Assembly (NCBI GenBank): GCA_023014335.1
Contig: JAECYW010000012.1
Span: forward strand, 372,001 to 436,000
Length of the DNA stretch: 64,000 nt
Direction: 5' to 3'
Origin: Galerina marginata
Taxonomy: Eukaryota; Basidiomycota; Agaricomycetes; Agaricales; Galerinaceae
Shown: positions 22,459-34,000 of the stretch, in pieces
How positions within the stretch are numbered: the first letter of the stretch is position 1
Layout: every line of letters starts with the position of its first letter
Made by a program: the position numbers and the translations under genes
The notes under the pieces: model-generated
What the model was told of the DNA's origin: nothing
The model's input: the letters and a program-made list of their open reading frames with translations, nothing else
Database searches by the model: none

Positions 22459-24243
22459 GTGGCACTTATAGATCTTAACGATGCGTAAGAAATTTCCCGC
22501 ACCGAGGCTATGCATTATGAAGAGATTTATCCAGTCCAAGTCCCAAAGGCACGAACTACTTTATTTATAGATCGCGACGCGTCTTAATTACGCGTCCGCA
22601 CGTGACTGGGACCAACAGAACTTCAACTTGATGACTGACCTGAACAGTGAAGCCAGTGGGTGACTTTCCATAACGTTTAGAAAGTTTCCAGACCTAAACG
22701 CGGTGCCAACGTCGGACCTCTAAATAAAAGATCTGCTTCCCGATGGCCTGAATAATTCAACAAGAAATGGACCTTGCCCTCGAAAATGACCATATTTGGC
22801 CACGAATTGATGGCAACAAGGTACACCCTCTGCCAATGACATTTAGAAAAATCGATTTAGACAGGAAGGGGGGGTAGGGACCCTCGTCCAGATTTTGGAT
22901 TTGGAAAGCCTTCGGAGCTCGAACTATTTTCCGGGGTCCTTGAACCCTTCAGGAACATTACTCCAAAAGGTAGTCTTGGTGATTTAGAAACGATTTAGAA
23001 CTAAAATCTGGAATTTTAGCGTTATGGAAAGTCATCCAGTGACATGGTCCACGACCACGACGAGCACTGCAAGTACAGCCTACTACCCTGCCCCACACAG
23101 CCTACAATCTACGTCTCATGGCTACTCGAGACCAAGTTCCGGAAGACTCGCAATAACTCTTGGGACATTTTCTGAATTTGCTGAAACCGGTGAAAGAAGA
23201 GTATGGGATGGAGCCCGAGGCCAGGTCTGTTCCTCTTCGCTATCCGATCGTCTCCAATCTGATATCTCTGCTGCTAGCCGAGCAGGGTCAGTCCGGAAGC
23301 ACTGAACAGACGGCCCGTAATTCAAGAAGTCAGAGTTATGCATTCGAGTGCCTCTCATAACTTATACGATGACGAGCTCGGCCCAAACTACTCCGCCCTC
23401 AGTCGCAACTCGGCGGTTAATGCCTTTAGATGCGGACGGTCAATCCAATGGAGCATCAATGCTTCTTCGTGTTGCAAGAAAAGACCAGGTCAATCATATA
23501 TCGTTTGACATCTTTGATTACCCACAATCTCTTCCCCTTAACCAACTGGTCATGACTCTCATGTTTTCAGCGCAAGACTTTAGCTAATTAGGCAGGTTAA
23601 CTTGCAGGACGATCGGTCGAGTAATGGAGAGGTGCGGTTAATCAGAGTTTTCTATAGCCAGCATCATTACTGAAGTCTGAGCATGATGCAGTTTGCCCCA
23701 TATGGCAAAAATATCGTCGCTGTCCTCTCAGGCTCATAGATTTTCTTTGAGGAACCATCGATGTTGGGAGGTGAGAAATATTCTCAGTGTTTAGACAGTC
23801 GCTAAGACCGGAACCTACTTATAGAATGCCACTGTGGGCTTCTCCGAGAACGTTGGAGTCTTAACCACCGACGATCTATGAGCTTGCCTCCTCACAAAGG
23901 TGGCTTACACAAAGCTGTGATATATTTGGATCGTGTTTCATGGAAATATGGCAGAAGTTCTACGTCGTGGCCTCTATCTTTCGTCGGAACTAGGTTGACG
24001 CATCGTCGGAGCACCGCACGATTCGCCGGCCTGCCAAATACAGGTTTCTATTCTATTATCTCCTTGCAATCAATTGTAGTTATTAATGATGTCCTCATTC
24101 TTATAGTCTTCGAATGCATATTAATCCCTTCCGTCGTGAAGTAGCGACGGAAGGGCCACCACTTCCAGATATAAAGTCTATCGTCTATACGCGTACGGTC
24201 GCATCTAGCCTCTCGTTACACCAACCTACAGCCTTCATCCCAA
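22459..24243. other. Intergenic, no gene recognised
   Basis: About 1.8 kb. Short frames at 23024-23305 and 23348-23587 lack recognisable features. A block at 22563-22606 resembles the motif upstream of the HNH gene. Confidence 0.35.
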
Positions 24244-26623
24244 ATGGCCGAGTTCTCCCGACCGTCCCCGTACGCTTCTCCAGTTCGTATATCAAGGTGA
24301 TTGCCTTGAGTTTCCACTGAAATCTGATCACTCGCATATGACGCCTTGTTTCCAGCCCCAGAACTCGCCTTTTTGCGCTACTAATTGGCATTAACGACTA
24401 CAATGCAGCAGAAATCGACAGCCTACGTGGCGCTGTTGCAGATGCGCTCGCGTTCAAGGACTACCTCATTTCCCATCTCCAAGTCCCACGTTCCCAGATA
24501 ACGACCCTTCTCAAGGAGAAAGCTTCTCGGTCTGCCATAATCAGCGCATTCCAACGCCTGCAAGACGACCCCCGCATAAAAGATGGAGACCCTATCTTCA
24601 TTTTCTATGCTGGACATGGCAGCGAATTGCTTTCCCCCCGCCCATGGCAAACCGGCGGCGTTGGGTCCAAATTCCAAGTCATTGTACCGCAAGACTACTG
24701 CAACCTTCCAGGCCGAGAGGTCCACGTTATACCAGACCGTACCATAGGTGCCCTGCTCAAGGGCATTGCCGACAAGAAGGGCAATAATATCGTGCGTCTC
24801 TTTAAATTTTTTGACTGAAACCATTGTCTCAAGCAGAGGTACTGTCAGACTGTCGTATTTGGTTGCTGCCATGCTGCGTCAGGTACTCGAGGACTCAAAG
24901 ATAACAACCTATCGACGACGCTGGTACTCACTCGCTCAGTTGAGCTAGAGTCTACCATTCCTGAAAATCTCGACCAAGACATATGGGACATTTCCACCCG
25001 GGGCATGTACGTTCCTCCTGGATATCAGCACGCTGGCTTGAATTCGCACGTGCTCCTGGCGGCCTGTGGCGCTGGGGAGAAAGCGAAAGAGATCAATGGG
25101 CACGGGGAATTTTCTACAGCTCTGCTTATTCTTCTCCGCGGAACTGGACTGGATACGCTCAGATATCGCGACATCTTGCACAGAATAGATCAAATTCCAA
25201 GGTGAGTCGAGTTGTCGTCGTGTCGCATATCTAGAATGACCAATGGTGTCTGTCTAGCCAAAACCCTCAATGTGAAGGGATCAATCAAAACAGATACCTC
25301 TTCGATGGCAGAATTCTTCCCCTGACCTACCCGCCCTATGCGATCCAACATCAAAAGAATGGTTCAATCGTCATGCAAGCAGGCTCCGCCCACGGTGTCA
25401 CTTTGGGAGCCACATTCGCCGTGTACCCGGACAGTGGCTCTATCCACGAACAACCACTGGGAAACTTCGTTATCCGCACGCTGTCGGATTTTTCCTCCAC
25501 CTTGGCACCCGCTTCTCGTTCTTTACCCTTCTTCCTCCTACCTCCACAAGCCGTCGCAGTCCAAACAAACGCTGGATTAAAGGAAGATCTTCGCCTCTAC
25601 ATTCCCCCCCATGATCACAGTTTGTTATCGTTGATATGGAATAGCAACAACCGTGACCGGCCAAATATCACTGTAACACGAGTCGGTCAAGAATGGGACG
25701 CTCATCTCGCCATTTCGCGGAACTGGAATGAAGTTATCTTTCAAGTTACAGACCGCAATGTCACGCAATACGGGTTTCATCCACGGTTCGATTTGAATCA
25801 TGCTGAACTCGACGGTGATCCCAAGCGCCTTAACTATATCCTGAAGGGCGTGGCTCATTATTATTGGCTCCTATATCATATTCACCCTGAGCGTTCTCGA
25901 CAAGTCATGAACAGTATTCAAATCGAATTCCACAAGTTAATTCCATCCTCTGACCACCCTGACCACCCTGACCTCCGTCCATTTGGTCCCAACCTTTGTA
26001 CCGACAATCGCATCGAGTTCGTCGCGGAGGAAGGCTTTGCGTATGGTCTGACATTAACAAATCTTGGCCCTCACAATTACTTTCCGAATGTGCTATATTT
26101 CGACAACACCGACCTTACTGTTGGTAAGTTGGCCTGGTCTCTGAGTCATAGTTTAGGGATGTTAACGAAACCTGGCATAGACATGGACTACCATCCCCCA
26201 ACAAGTGGACCGTTTAAACCAGATGTTCCTTTGCCGGCAGGGAGGAGTCTTACAATTGGTTATGGTGCTGGAGGGTCAAAGCCTCGAATGTACATCTTCC
26301 AACCAGGACACAACGTGCAAGTGGGTTTCTTCAAGCTCCTGATTTCCAACAAACCGCTCGGCGATCTTTCCCATCTGACCCAGACAGAGTCACCATTCTC
26401 ATATTACCGTGGTGCCGGTCGATGCGACTGGAAGCGGGATATCGAAATTTGGAGCTCCCTCCTCGTACCAGTTATCTATCGTCGACCCGCGCCGAACTGG
26501 GATGTATATCGTTCATCTACTGCGATGGGCCCTCATGTTTTCGGTGGCCCAAGTTCCTCGAGCATCCGGATGCCTTATGAAATCTGGCAGCAGCTCTCGG
26601 ATGTGATGAGTTTGGCCCTTTGA
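24244..26623 (+). CDS. Caspase-like cysteine protease (C14), gene B
   Basis: Five exons: 24244-24296, 24356-24791, 24849-25201, 25258-26123 and 26181-26623; 2151 nt, 716 aa. A short Ser/Pro leader (exon 1) precedes the caspase fold: LLIGINDY, catalytic His105 in YAGHGSE, catalytic Cys170 in FGCCHAASG. The Asp normally before the Cys pair is Gly here. From about residue 285 the C-terminal region shared with genes A and C follows (NPQCEGINQ, YGLTLTN, FPNVLYFDN, VGFFKLL). The last part (LVPVIYRRP) aligns with the ends of A and C, but B has an extra tail of about 35 residues. Introns at shared points agree in position and phase with gene A. Confidence 0.87.
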
Positions 26624-27129
26624 CGCAGGAGAATATTCTCTCCGACTTGTTTCGAACTCGACTTCGATCCCAAGTTGCTTTTGGACATAATTTAAAGAAA
26701 CCTTCCTATAGGATTTACAAGTATATCAAGTATATCAACCACCATAAAATCCATTCATTTTCCAGCAGATTGTATGTCATGGTTAAGATATATACCCTTC
26801 GTCAAATTTGTCTGGCATTCGAAAACGAAGTCATTTAAGCGGTGGTGGATGGACCTGATAGTTGTACTTAGAGCAGGAGCCTGAGTAGGTTGCTTGTTGA
26901 AAAGTTGTATTTTGATCATGAGACAGAAATTAAACGAGCTGACCTACATTAAAACCCGAACAGTGAACGGCATATAAACATGTGCATGATGCAACAAGCT
27001 AGTTCCTTCCGCCAGAAGATGAGACTAGCTTTAAATCTGCATAGTCAACTTGTTGGAAAGGCGATAAGAAGCAGACATACACTTAAATATTATACATTAT
27101 AGTATTCGAAAGAAGGGCAGCCGTGTTCT
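26624..27129. other. Intergenic between caspase B and the LeuRS pseudogene
   Basis: No gene. Simple duplicated AAGTATATC near 26719-26737. Confidence 0.4.
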
Positions 27130-28600
27130 GAAGAATCATACTCCGGCCCAAGATGGCTCGATTTTATAGAACTCGGGTTTTCTCCGCAGATCAATGACGG
27201 TCTGGTAGTCGTCTGGCGAGTCAGAGGGAACGGAGGTAACGACGCCAGTGTCTTTGGTGGCCAGCACGTTGTCCATGGGCAGGACATATACCGGCGGGTT
27301 AATGGCGAACGGCGCGTTGACCTTTGTGCCGACAATCTTAGAGCCTTCTATTTCTGCCTGTTCGATGTGGCTGTGAGGTGTGATTTTGCCTTGGAAGGTT
27401 ATGTTACGGGAAACTTGCAAGGTGCACAGGTACGCCTCCTTGTCGTTTGCGGCAAATATCCCGTACTTGATGACAGGTCCAACAAAGCAATTTGTTTGAC
27501 ACTACCTGAGATATATGAGGCGCGACCGTGACATTAATGGGAGGAAGGCAGCACATACATGGTTTCTGGGCGAAGAGTAGCAGCAACCAAAAAGACTTTT
27601 CTGGCACCCGCCTTGTCTCCGATGACCTCCTTCGCTGCAGGGCTCCACTCCACAACTTCCATTTTCACAGCGGTCTACTTCTGCGGTCCAAGACCTTCAC
27701 CGTCTTGGCGGTCGTGGTCCATACAAGGCTGGCCGTCTTTCGGGCTGTAAATAGTATATCGTTCGCCAAACTTGATCTTGCCAAGCTTGTATAGCTTATT
27801 GACCTGCCATCAGACGAAAGCGTCGGAGTAAGGGTTGACGTCTGTCGTCAGGAAGGTTCGGCGCCAGTCGATACGTGAGCCGAAGGAGTTGTGGTCGTTC
27901 TACGACACGTCAATAAAGTACGTTAGAGGCAGACATTCAAACTTACGATGGCGACAGGAGGGAAGTACGTCAGCCAGTAAAGAGGGTCTGCGAACTTTTT
28001 GATCTCTGTCCGAGGAATGGCAATGGACTCCATGATTTGAAATTGGAATTTCTGCCGATTTCGCAACCAACTTGCCCTTCTTTGACTTGGTCTTGTCGGT
28101 CGTAATTGCTTGGGTGTTTTCTTCCGTGTCATTTCTGCCTCTGCTCGTGCCATCTCGGCTTCCACCTCTTCGTAGCGTTCGAAATCGAGTCCAAACATCC
28201 CCATTTCACGTATGGTTTTGTCCGCAGATGCCTATTAAGCCAGTCAATATGATAGGACAATCGAAAACAAGTCGTACAACTGTAACGCACCTTTATTGGC
28301 ATCTTAGTGACATGAAAGCCATGTGGGAATAGAACTCGTTTTCCCAACATCCTCTGGTACCCCGCCGCGAATTCTATTTTGGAGATAGTGAAAGCGTGTC
28401 CCAGGTGCAGGCTTCCATTCATGTAGGGGTATGGAAAGTTGCCGAACCATTTTGGGTATTTCTCTTTGACTTCTGCAGGCGAAAGGCCAAGGAGGTCGCC
28501 TGGTGGGGGTGCATTGACTTCAAAAAGTTTTTCAGACTGTCAACGAGCTTGGGATTTTTTTTTCGAGCTCTTTCAAGCTATCTCTTCGCAGTCTACAAAT
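27130..28600 (-). pseudogene. Cytosolic leucyl-tRNA synthetase fragment
   Basis: On the minus strand a LeuRS-like protein can be followed in order: [16 protein letters not shown], the class I signature [18 protein letters not shown] (HLGH), [12 protein letters not shown], the FADPLYWLTYFPP block, [37 protein letters not shown], and part of the CP1 editing domain (INPPVYVLPMDNVLA, VTSVPSDSPDDYQ). It has in-frame stops (TGA at 27812-27810 in place of the Arg after AFV, TAG at 27677-27675) and frame disruptions. It covers roughly the first 40 percent of a LeuRS of about 1100 residues and ends near PEFYKIEPSW. The KMSKS end is absent. Intron-like gaps remain, so it is a segmental rather than reverse-transcribed copy. 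A full gene must exist elsewhere. Confidence 0.85.
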
Positions 28601-29925
28601 CTATGTCAGCGAAGGAGAACAGGAAATGAAACATAAAATATACCTGGGCTGGTTCTAAAATGAAGGTGGGTACAGTTTTGAAGATGTACATAGACGTATC
28701 ATAGGAATATAAATCTCGAGTCGAGTCACAAGTTGCAATGTGAGTATAGCCGGATCTAATCTAATCTTTCTACTTTAAGCACAGCCATACCCTGATGCTC
28801 CCAAAACATACCAGTGAGGAAGAAATTGGCTCTCGCTGAACGGAGAGAGTTGGGGGATGACTGCCGAGGATTTCTATTACACAATCAAGACAGGCAGTAG
28901 GTAGCGCAGCGTCGCAGAGGATTTAGGTGTGATGTAGCGTCGACGTGACGCTGGACTGCTGGTGTGGTGCGTCCAACGAGACCAACGAAGCGAGGCACCC
29001 CGTGCAAGGAAGTGGACAGAACCGGTGGGCGGTGGCGCGTGAAGTGTGAGCGCATGTAAGCTGGAGGAAAACGAAACGCGAGACGACCATCCGGAGCTGC
29101 TTTCTCGAGGACGTTGTAACCTCCTGATTGTCGAGCTGACCGATGCAGATGTAGTACTGCGGGTCGATGTCAATGCCAATTTCGGTGCGGTTTTGGGTAG
29201 ACGCTGTACACCAGGCTATCGATGTCTGATAAAGATAAACGGTAAAGCGACCGTCGTAAGGCTCCTCATGTCCACCAGGAAAACAGACATATGCCTGGGC
29301 CGTGCTTAGTTCATCGAAGAAATACTGTCATCGTGGTGGAGAAAGAGCCGCTCCGGGCGCGTGTGCCCAATCCGCCTGAAGGAACTCGAAGAAACCTGAT
29401 TCCTTGAAATTTTGAGGAGGTGGGGGTGTGCGGGGATACTTTTTTGTCTGCAGTGCCAAAAGTAACATCAATGGTTCGGTGAATCCTAGTTCTTGAGCAT
29501 TTCCTCGTTTCTTCAGCGACTACCTCGGGATCGTCAACCTTGCGACAACTGACCCAGACGAGGTTTTGATGCTAAATAACGAGAGATCGAAAGTCTTTGG
29601 GCAAAAATTGGCCAGGAAAAGATTTCCACAAGACGTCTATGTGTTGCTTTCAGGTAAATTCATGCCAAACTACCAAGACTTGCCTACATATTTGACATTG
29701 TAACAAAGCGTGGGTACACTGAATCGACTTTCCAAAGTTTTGCATTGTATCTCCTGGTTAGGAGGACCTGTGCAAAATGGAGCGCATTCTACCACGTATA
29801 CATTCCGTTGGTGACACTGTTATCCAGGGAATGACTGCGAATAATTCTTGCTGCGGCAGAGCACAGTCGTGGTGGTGGTAAAGAAGGCAGAATTTGCGCT
29901 TGTTTACTCGTTTGCTCCTTGAATC
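28601..29925. other. Intergenic, no gene recognised
   Basis: Overlapping frames near 28877-29309 run on both strands without a recognisable domain. A short protein-like stretch on plus (about 29514-29655) might be a remnant. Confidence 0.35.
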
Positions 29926-30883
29926 ATGCCGCCAGCATCCTCAGAACAGAACTTTCGCTCAAACCTCTCTCAATTCCGCTGGGCAAGAGGGAACAACGAC
30001 GACTCGCAGCCCCCAACACAGGCGGCACCTGGGAACCCTTTCTCGCGGTTTTACAATGCGGTTGCTGGGGATTATATACCGTTGAGGTCGAATGAACAAT
30101 CGAATGAGGACGAAGCTTGGTTTGCGCTGTCAAGATGGGAGAGGTACGTTCTAGCAAAGCTGTATAAATGCAGGAATCTAACCACACGTTTTCAATATAC
30201 AGGCTATTAGGATTTGGAGGGTGTTTAATAGGCGCCGCTATCTGCTTTTTTGTCGCGTTTCTGACACTACCTCTCCTGGCAATAAAGTACATTTCCACCC
30301 ATGTACTGTAATCCCTTGATTAACTTCATTCCATTAGACCAGCAAAGTTTGCGTTGTCCTTCAGGTACGTTTCTTGCATCGTCACCTATGTTGTCAGTTG
30401 CTTAACCTTGGATGTGCAGCTTGGGCAGTATACTCGTCATGTTCGGGTGAGCCGTGCTTATTCAACCTTGTCATACTCCACTGACCATGATGCCGTGTTT
30501 TCAGTTTCTCTGTCCTGATTGGACCCATAAACCACTTCAAACACCTAATCTCGAAAGAACGACTGCCGTTCTCGGCTGTCTATTTTGCAAGCCTGGGGCT
30601 CACTCTGTATTTCTCGTTAGGAGTGCGACCATCTACTTTCTTTCACGGTTGATGCTCGAGGATCTTACTGTTCTTTCGTAGGCGCAATCATACATCGGGT
30701 CTCTGCTGGCCGGAGCTGTACAAGTGAGTTCTTTCGCCTCCACCACATCCCCTCTAGCTAACGATGAAACAGGTAATCGCACTCGTTTCCTATGTTCTGG
30801 CATATTTCCCAGGAGGCACACAAACACTGCGGATGGGAGGGTCTCTTGCGCTTCGAGGTGCAGGAAGCTTGTTGCCCCGGTAA
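29926..30883 (+). CDS. SFT2: SFT2-type Golgi vesicle transport protein
   Basis: Seven exons: 29926-30143, 30203-30286, 30338-30364, 30420-30446, 30505-30622, 30682-30723 and 30773-30883; 627 nt, 208 aa, close to the family's usual 200-215. A polar N-terminus of about 70 residues is followed by four membrane segments: [56 protein letters not shown]; and [15 protein letters not shown]. The family ending, with the Gly-rich FPGGTQTLR loop, is present. SFT2 acts with Got1 in retrograde transport and vesicle fusion at the Golgi. Two exons are only 27 nt, making this one of the most intron-dense genes here. It converges with the nucleoporin gene, whose stop is 184 bp away. Confidence 0.92.
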
Positions 30884-31067
30884 AGGCGTTAGGGGATCAT
30901 GTTGCATGAGATTCGGTGTGCACATTAATTATATATCTAAAAAACAGTTGGCTGAACAGCAATAACACCCATGTACAACAATATGAAAAGGTCATTATAT
31001 CACCTAAACAACGCAACTCGAAAACAACCTCAGCTGCCTTTTGGGTCTGATTTGCAGTGGGGGCTGT

Positions 31068-34000
31068 CTACTCGCTCTCTCCGCCCATTGATGACGATGT
31101 TTCATCGTGCAATCCAGCGCTATCCTTCAACCGCCGACACATGATTTGAATGTATCCCTGACTGTCCTGCCATTCACGACTAAAGGCTTGAGCATCCTAC
31201 ACAAAGTAGACAGAGTCAACATTGTCTCTAAAGAGAGAATCAATAAAAACTCACAAACTCCAGTGTCGATAGACGTTGTAGCGTTGGTTGAACCTTGGCG
31301 GCAACCTCTGCGCGGAACACTTCAGGCTCTGCTGTAGCCAGCAGACGCATGGCGTTTGTAATGGTCGCTTTGGCAGGAGGCATGCCCATATGCCGAGGCT
31401 CTGCGTAGTATTCTAAGTGGCGCCAGATCAGTAGGAGAAGCATCTCCAGGGTATCGAGAAGGACTCTGGCATCCTGTTTTGCAGACGTTCTAAGCCTCTC
31501 CATTGCTTCACAGAATAAAACCCGTTTTTGTTCGATCTCGAGATCGCGCATGAGTCCTGGGTCAATCTCGCGGAAAACCTTTAAAGAGATGAAATGAGTA
31601 TGGAGATTAATAAGTGTGGCAAATTACGCAGACATCCTTACCTCCTGAGAGTTGTTGAGTCCTATATGGTCCTTGTTGGCCAACTCAGCTCCGATATCTG
31701 ATATCTGTTTCAACATTCCGGAAAGTTCGCCACAAATATCCTCAAGAGCGACAAGAGCATCCCCAACGGTTGGTACAGTAGCTAGGAAAATAAAATGTTG
31801 ACAACAGGCAATAAGGTAGCAAAACGTGTACTCACTCGCGAAATGTGAAGCCCGTTCTTCATGGCGAGGAGTGATGGTAATAGGTGAAAGAACGAGTGTT
31901 ATTTCAGGCTCTGGATCATCGCTTAGCATGTTTGAGGGAGGCATAAAAGAATATGTAACAAACCTGTGAATTCACTCGATACTCCAATGTAGGAAATTAC
32001 AATCTTTCGCAGCAGCCTCTCCTTCCGCTGCACATTCAAGTCAAATTTAGTCTGGGCTCCGAAACCTACAAAGGCGATTATCATTAGCATGTAGTAATAT
32101 TTCGGGAGAGAAAATAACGTACCAAAGGCACGTGCGTTGCTCAGCTTGACATCGAAGTCCGTTTGGGGGACAATCTGAGCGAATGCTTTCCCGCGAGCAA
32201 GGCATTTCGTCGAGAGACCTAAGATCGCTAGATGGATGGCGCCAAATCCTGAATTAGGCGATAACTAGAAAGCCACTGAGAAAGATACAGCCAACACGTA
32301 TAAAGTTGCTCACCACTTCAGTTTTGGGAACTGATGGGAGGATATTAGTACACAAGGTGACGATAAGATGGATTTCTTCTAGTGTTGGAAGAGTCACATA
32401 TTCTGACTCGTTCTTGAGAAGAATGGCGATGGTCGGCCCATGGTTTGATAAGAAGTCCAAGGCCTAGAATATGGGATCCTATTAGCGACTTAGAGCCAAT
32501 ACCATTAAAGAGACAAACCTGATGAGTCGCTGTCGTATGTCTGCTACCGAGTGTCGCTAGCATTCCGTCAACGACCTGCAGAGCAGGCATGAAGAGTTGA
32601 TGATATCTTTGGATTGCGGAGGGTAGGAAAGAATCTTGGTCTAAAAGTTTCATGATCATTGAGAGGACCCAGAATAGTTTCATGATTGAACTTAGCGTAC
32701 CTATGAAGGACTGATCGGCTTCAGGCCTCGCATCCAAGTAATCACACTGCGAAAGGATGGGCAAAAGTTGAGCTTCGAGAAGACGTTCAGCTCCAGCCCG
32801 TGTTTGCGCCATTCTGATAAACAGAGACATCTTCGACTCGTATACATATAGTGAATTTAGGTCATCTTGACAAACAAATTAGGAACCGAAAACATTTTGT
32901 ACAAACACGAAAATTTGCTCACCAGGATCGGGCTTGAGGACGCCTTGCAGTCGCGAATCTGAATCCTTAATGCCGCGAACAAAATTTGACAAGATTCCAT
33001 GTCGATTTAGGGCGGAAAGGACGACATGTTGCTTTTCGAGGCTAGATAGCTGGACAACGGCATCTAACAGCATGAAAGCTATTGTTTTCCATACCTCCGT
33101 CCCGTCGATGGCGTCCCTAGAAATTGATGTAACCAATCTTTCAAGCACAGGCTTCATAACAGCCAGGCAGCCGACTTCAAGGTTCGAATTTGGACTGGCT
33201 AGTTGTTCACCATTTGGAGAGAGGGCTGGACTGCGGCTTCTTGAAACACTGTCTCGTAAACTTGACAGGGTCAAAGATACAGCGAATGGATTGGTTTCCA
33301 CTTCTGCGATGGCTTTTGTTACTGGCGAAGATCGGACCAAGTGGATCAAATTGATGAGTGCCGCATAGAGGTTTCCGCGAACTAGCTCAACATGGTTGCT
33401 GTCCAGAATGCCCTCCAAAATATTGCGCAAGATGTTGTAAAGTCGTTCTGCTGGCAGGGTGCCTGATTCGGAATCACCTCCAAGAGAGTGTAGTACCATT
33501 TGGTGTTGTCGGTCTTCTCGTAATTTGGTGATCGACGAAAGGATCGTTTCCGAGAGCAGGACGGCGGTCGATTCCTCGATGTTACTGGAGCGGATAGCTG
33601 AGGGAAGAACATGAAGTAAATCGAAAAGCATATTCTCCCGTCGATCATGAGGTAGGCGGTCAAAGCATTTCGTCAAGGCAAGGTCCAATAGGCGCCTCCA
33701 GGCTTCGAAGTTGCCGACCCGTGCATGCGAAACCTTTCGACGATGATTTTCGATAGCACAACTCTCCAAGACGTATGTCATTTCGGCATTGAGCTGGTCA
33801 CTCTGGGCGGACGTTGCAATGCTCCCTTGTCCCAATAATGTTCTCTTGGCAGTTGAGAGCAAGTATAGCAGAACGGTTCGATCCACGATCTCGCAACCTG
33901 ATGCATCCCTCCTGATACAAGATTGCAGGTTTAGTTGCTTCAAGTACTGCATCTCGATGGGCTGTATTGCAAGACTGTCGGCCCAATCAAACATCAGTGA

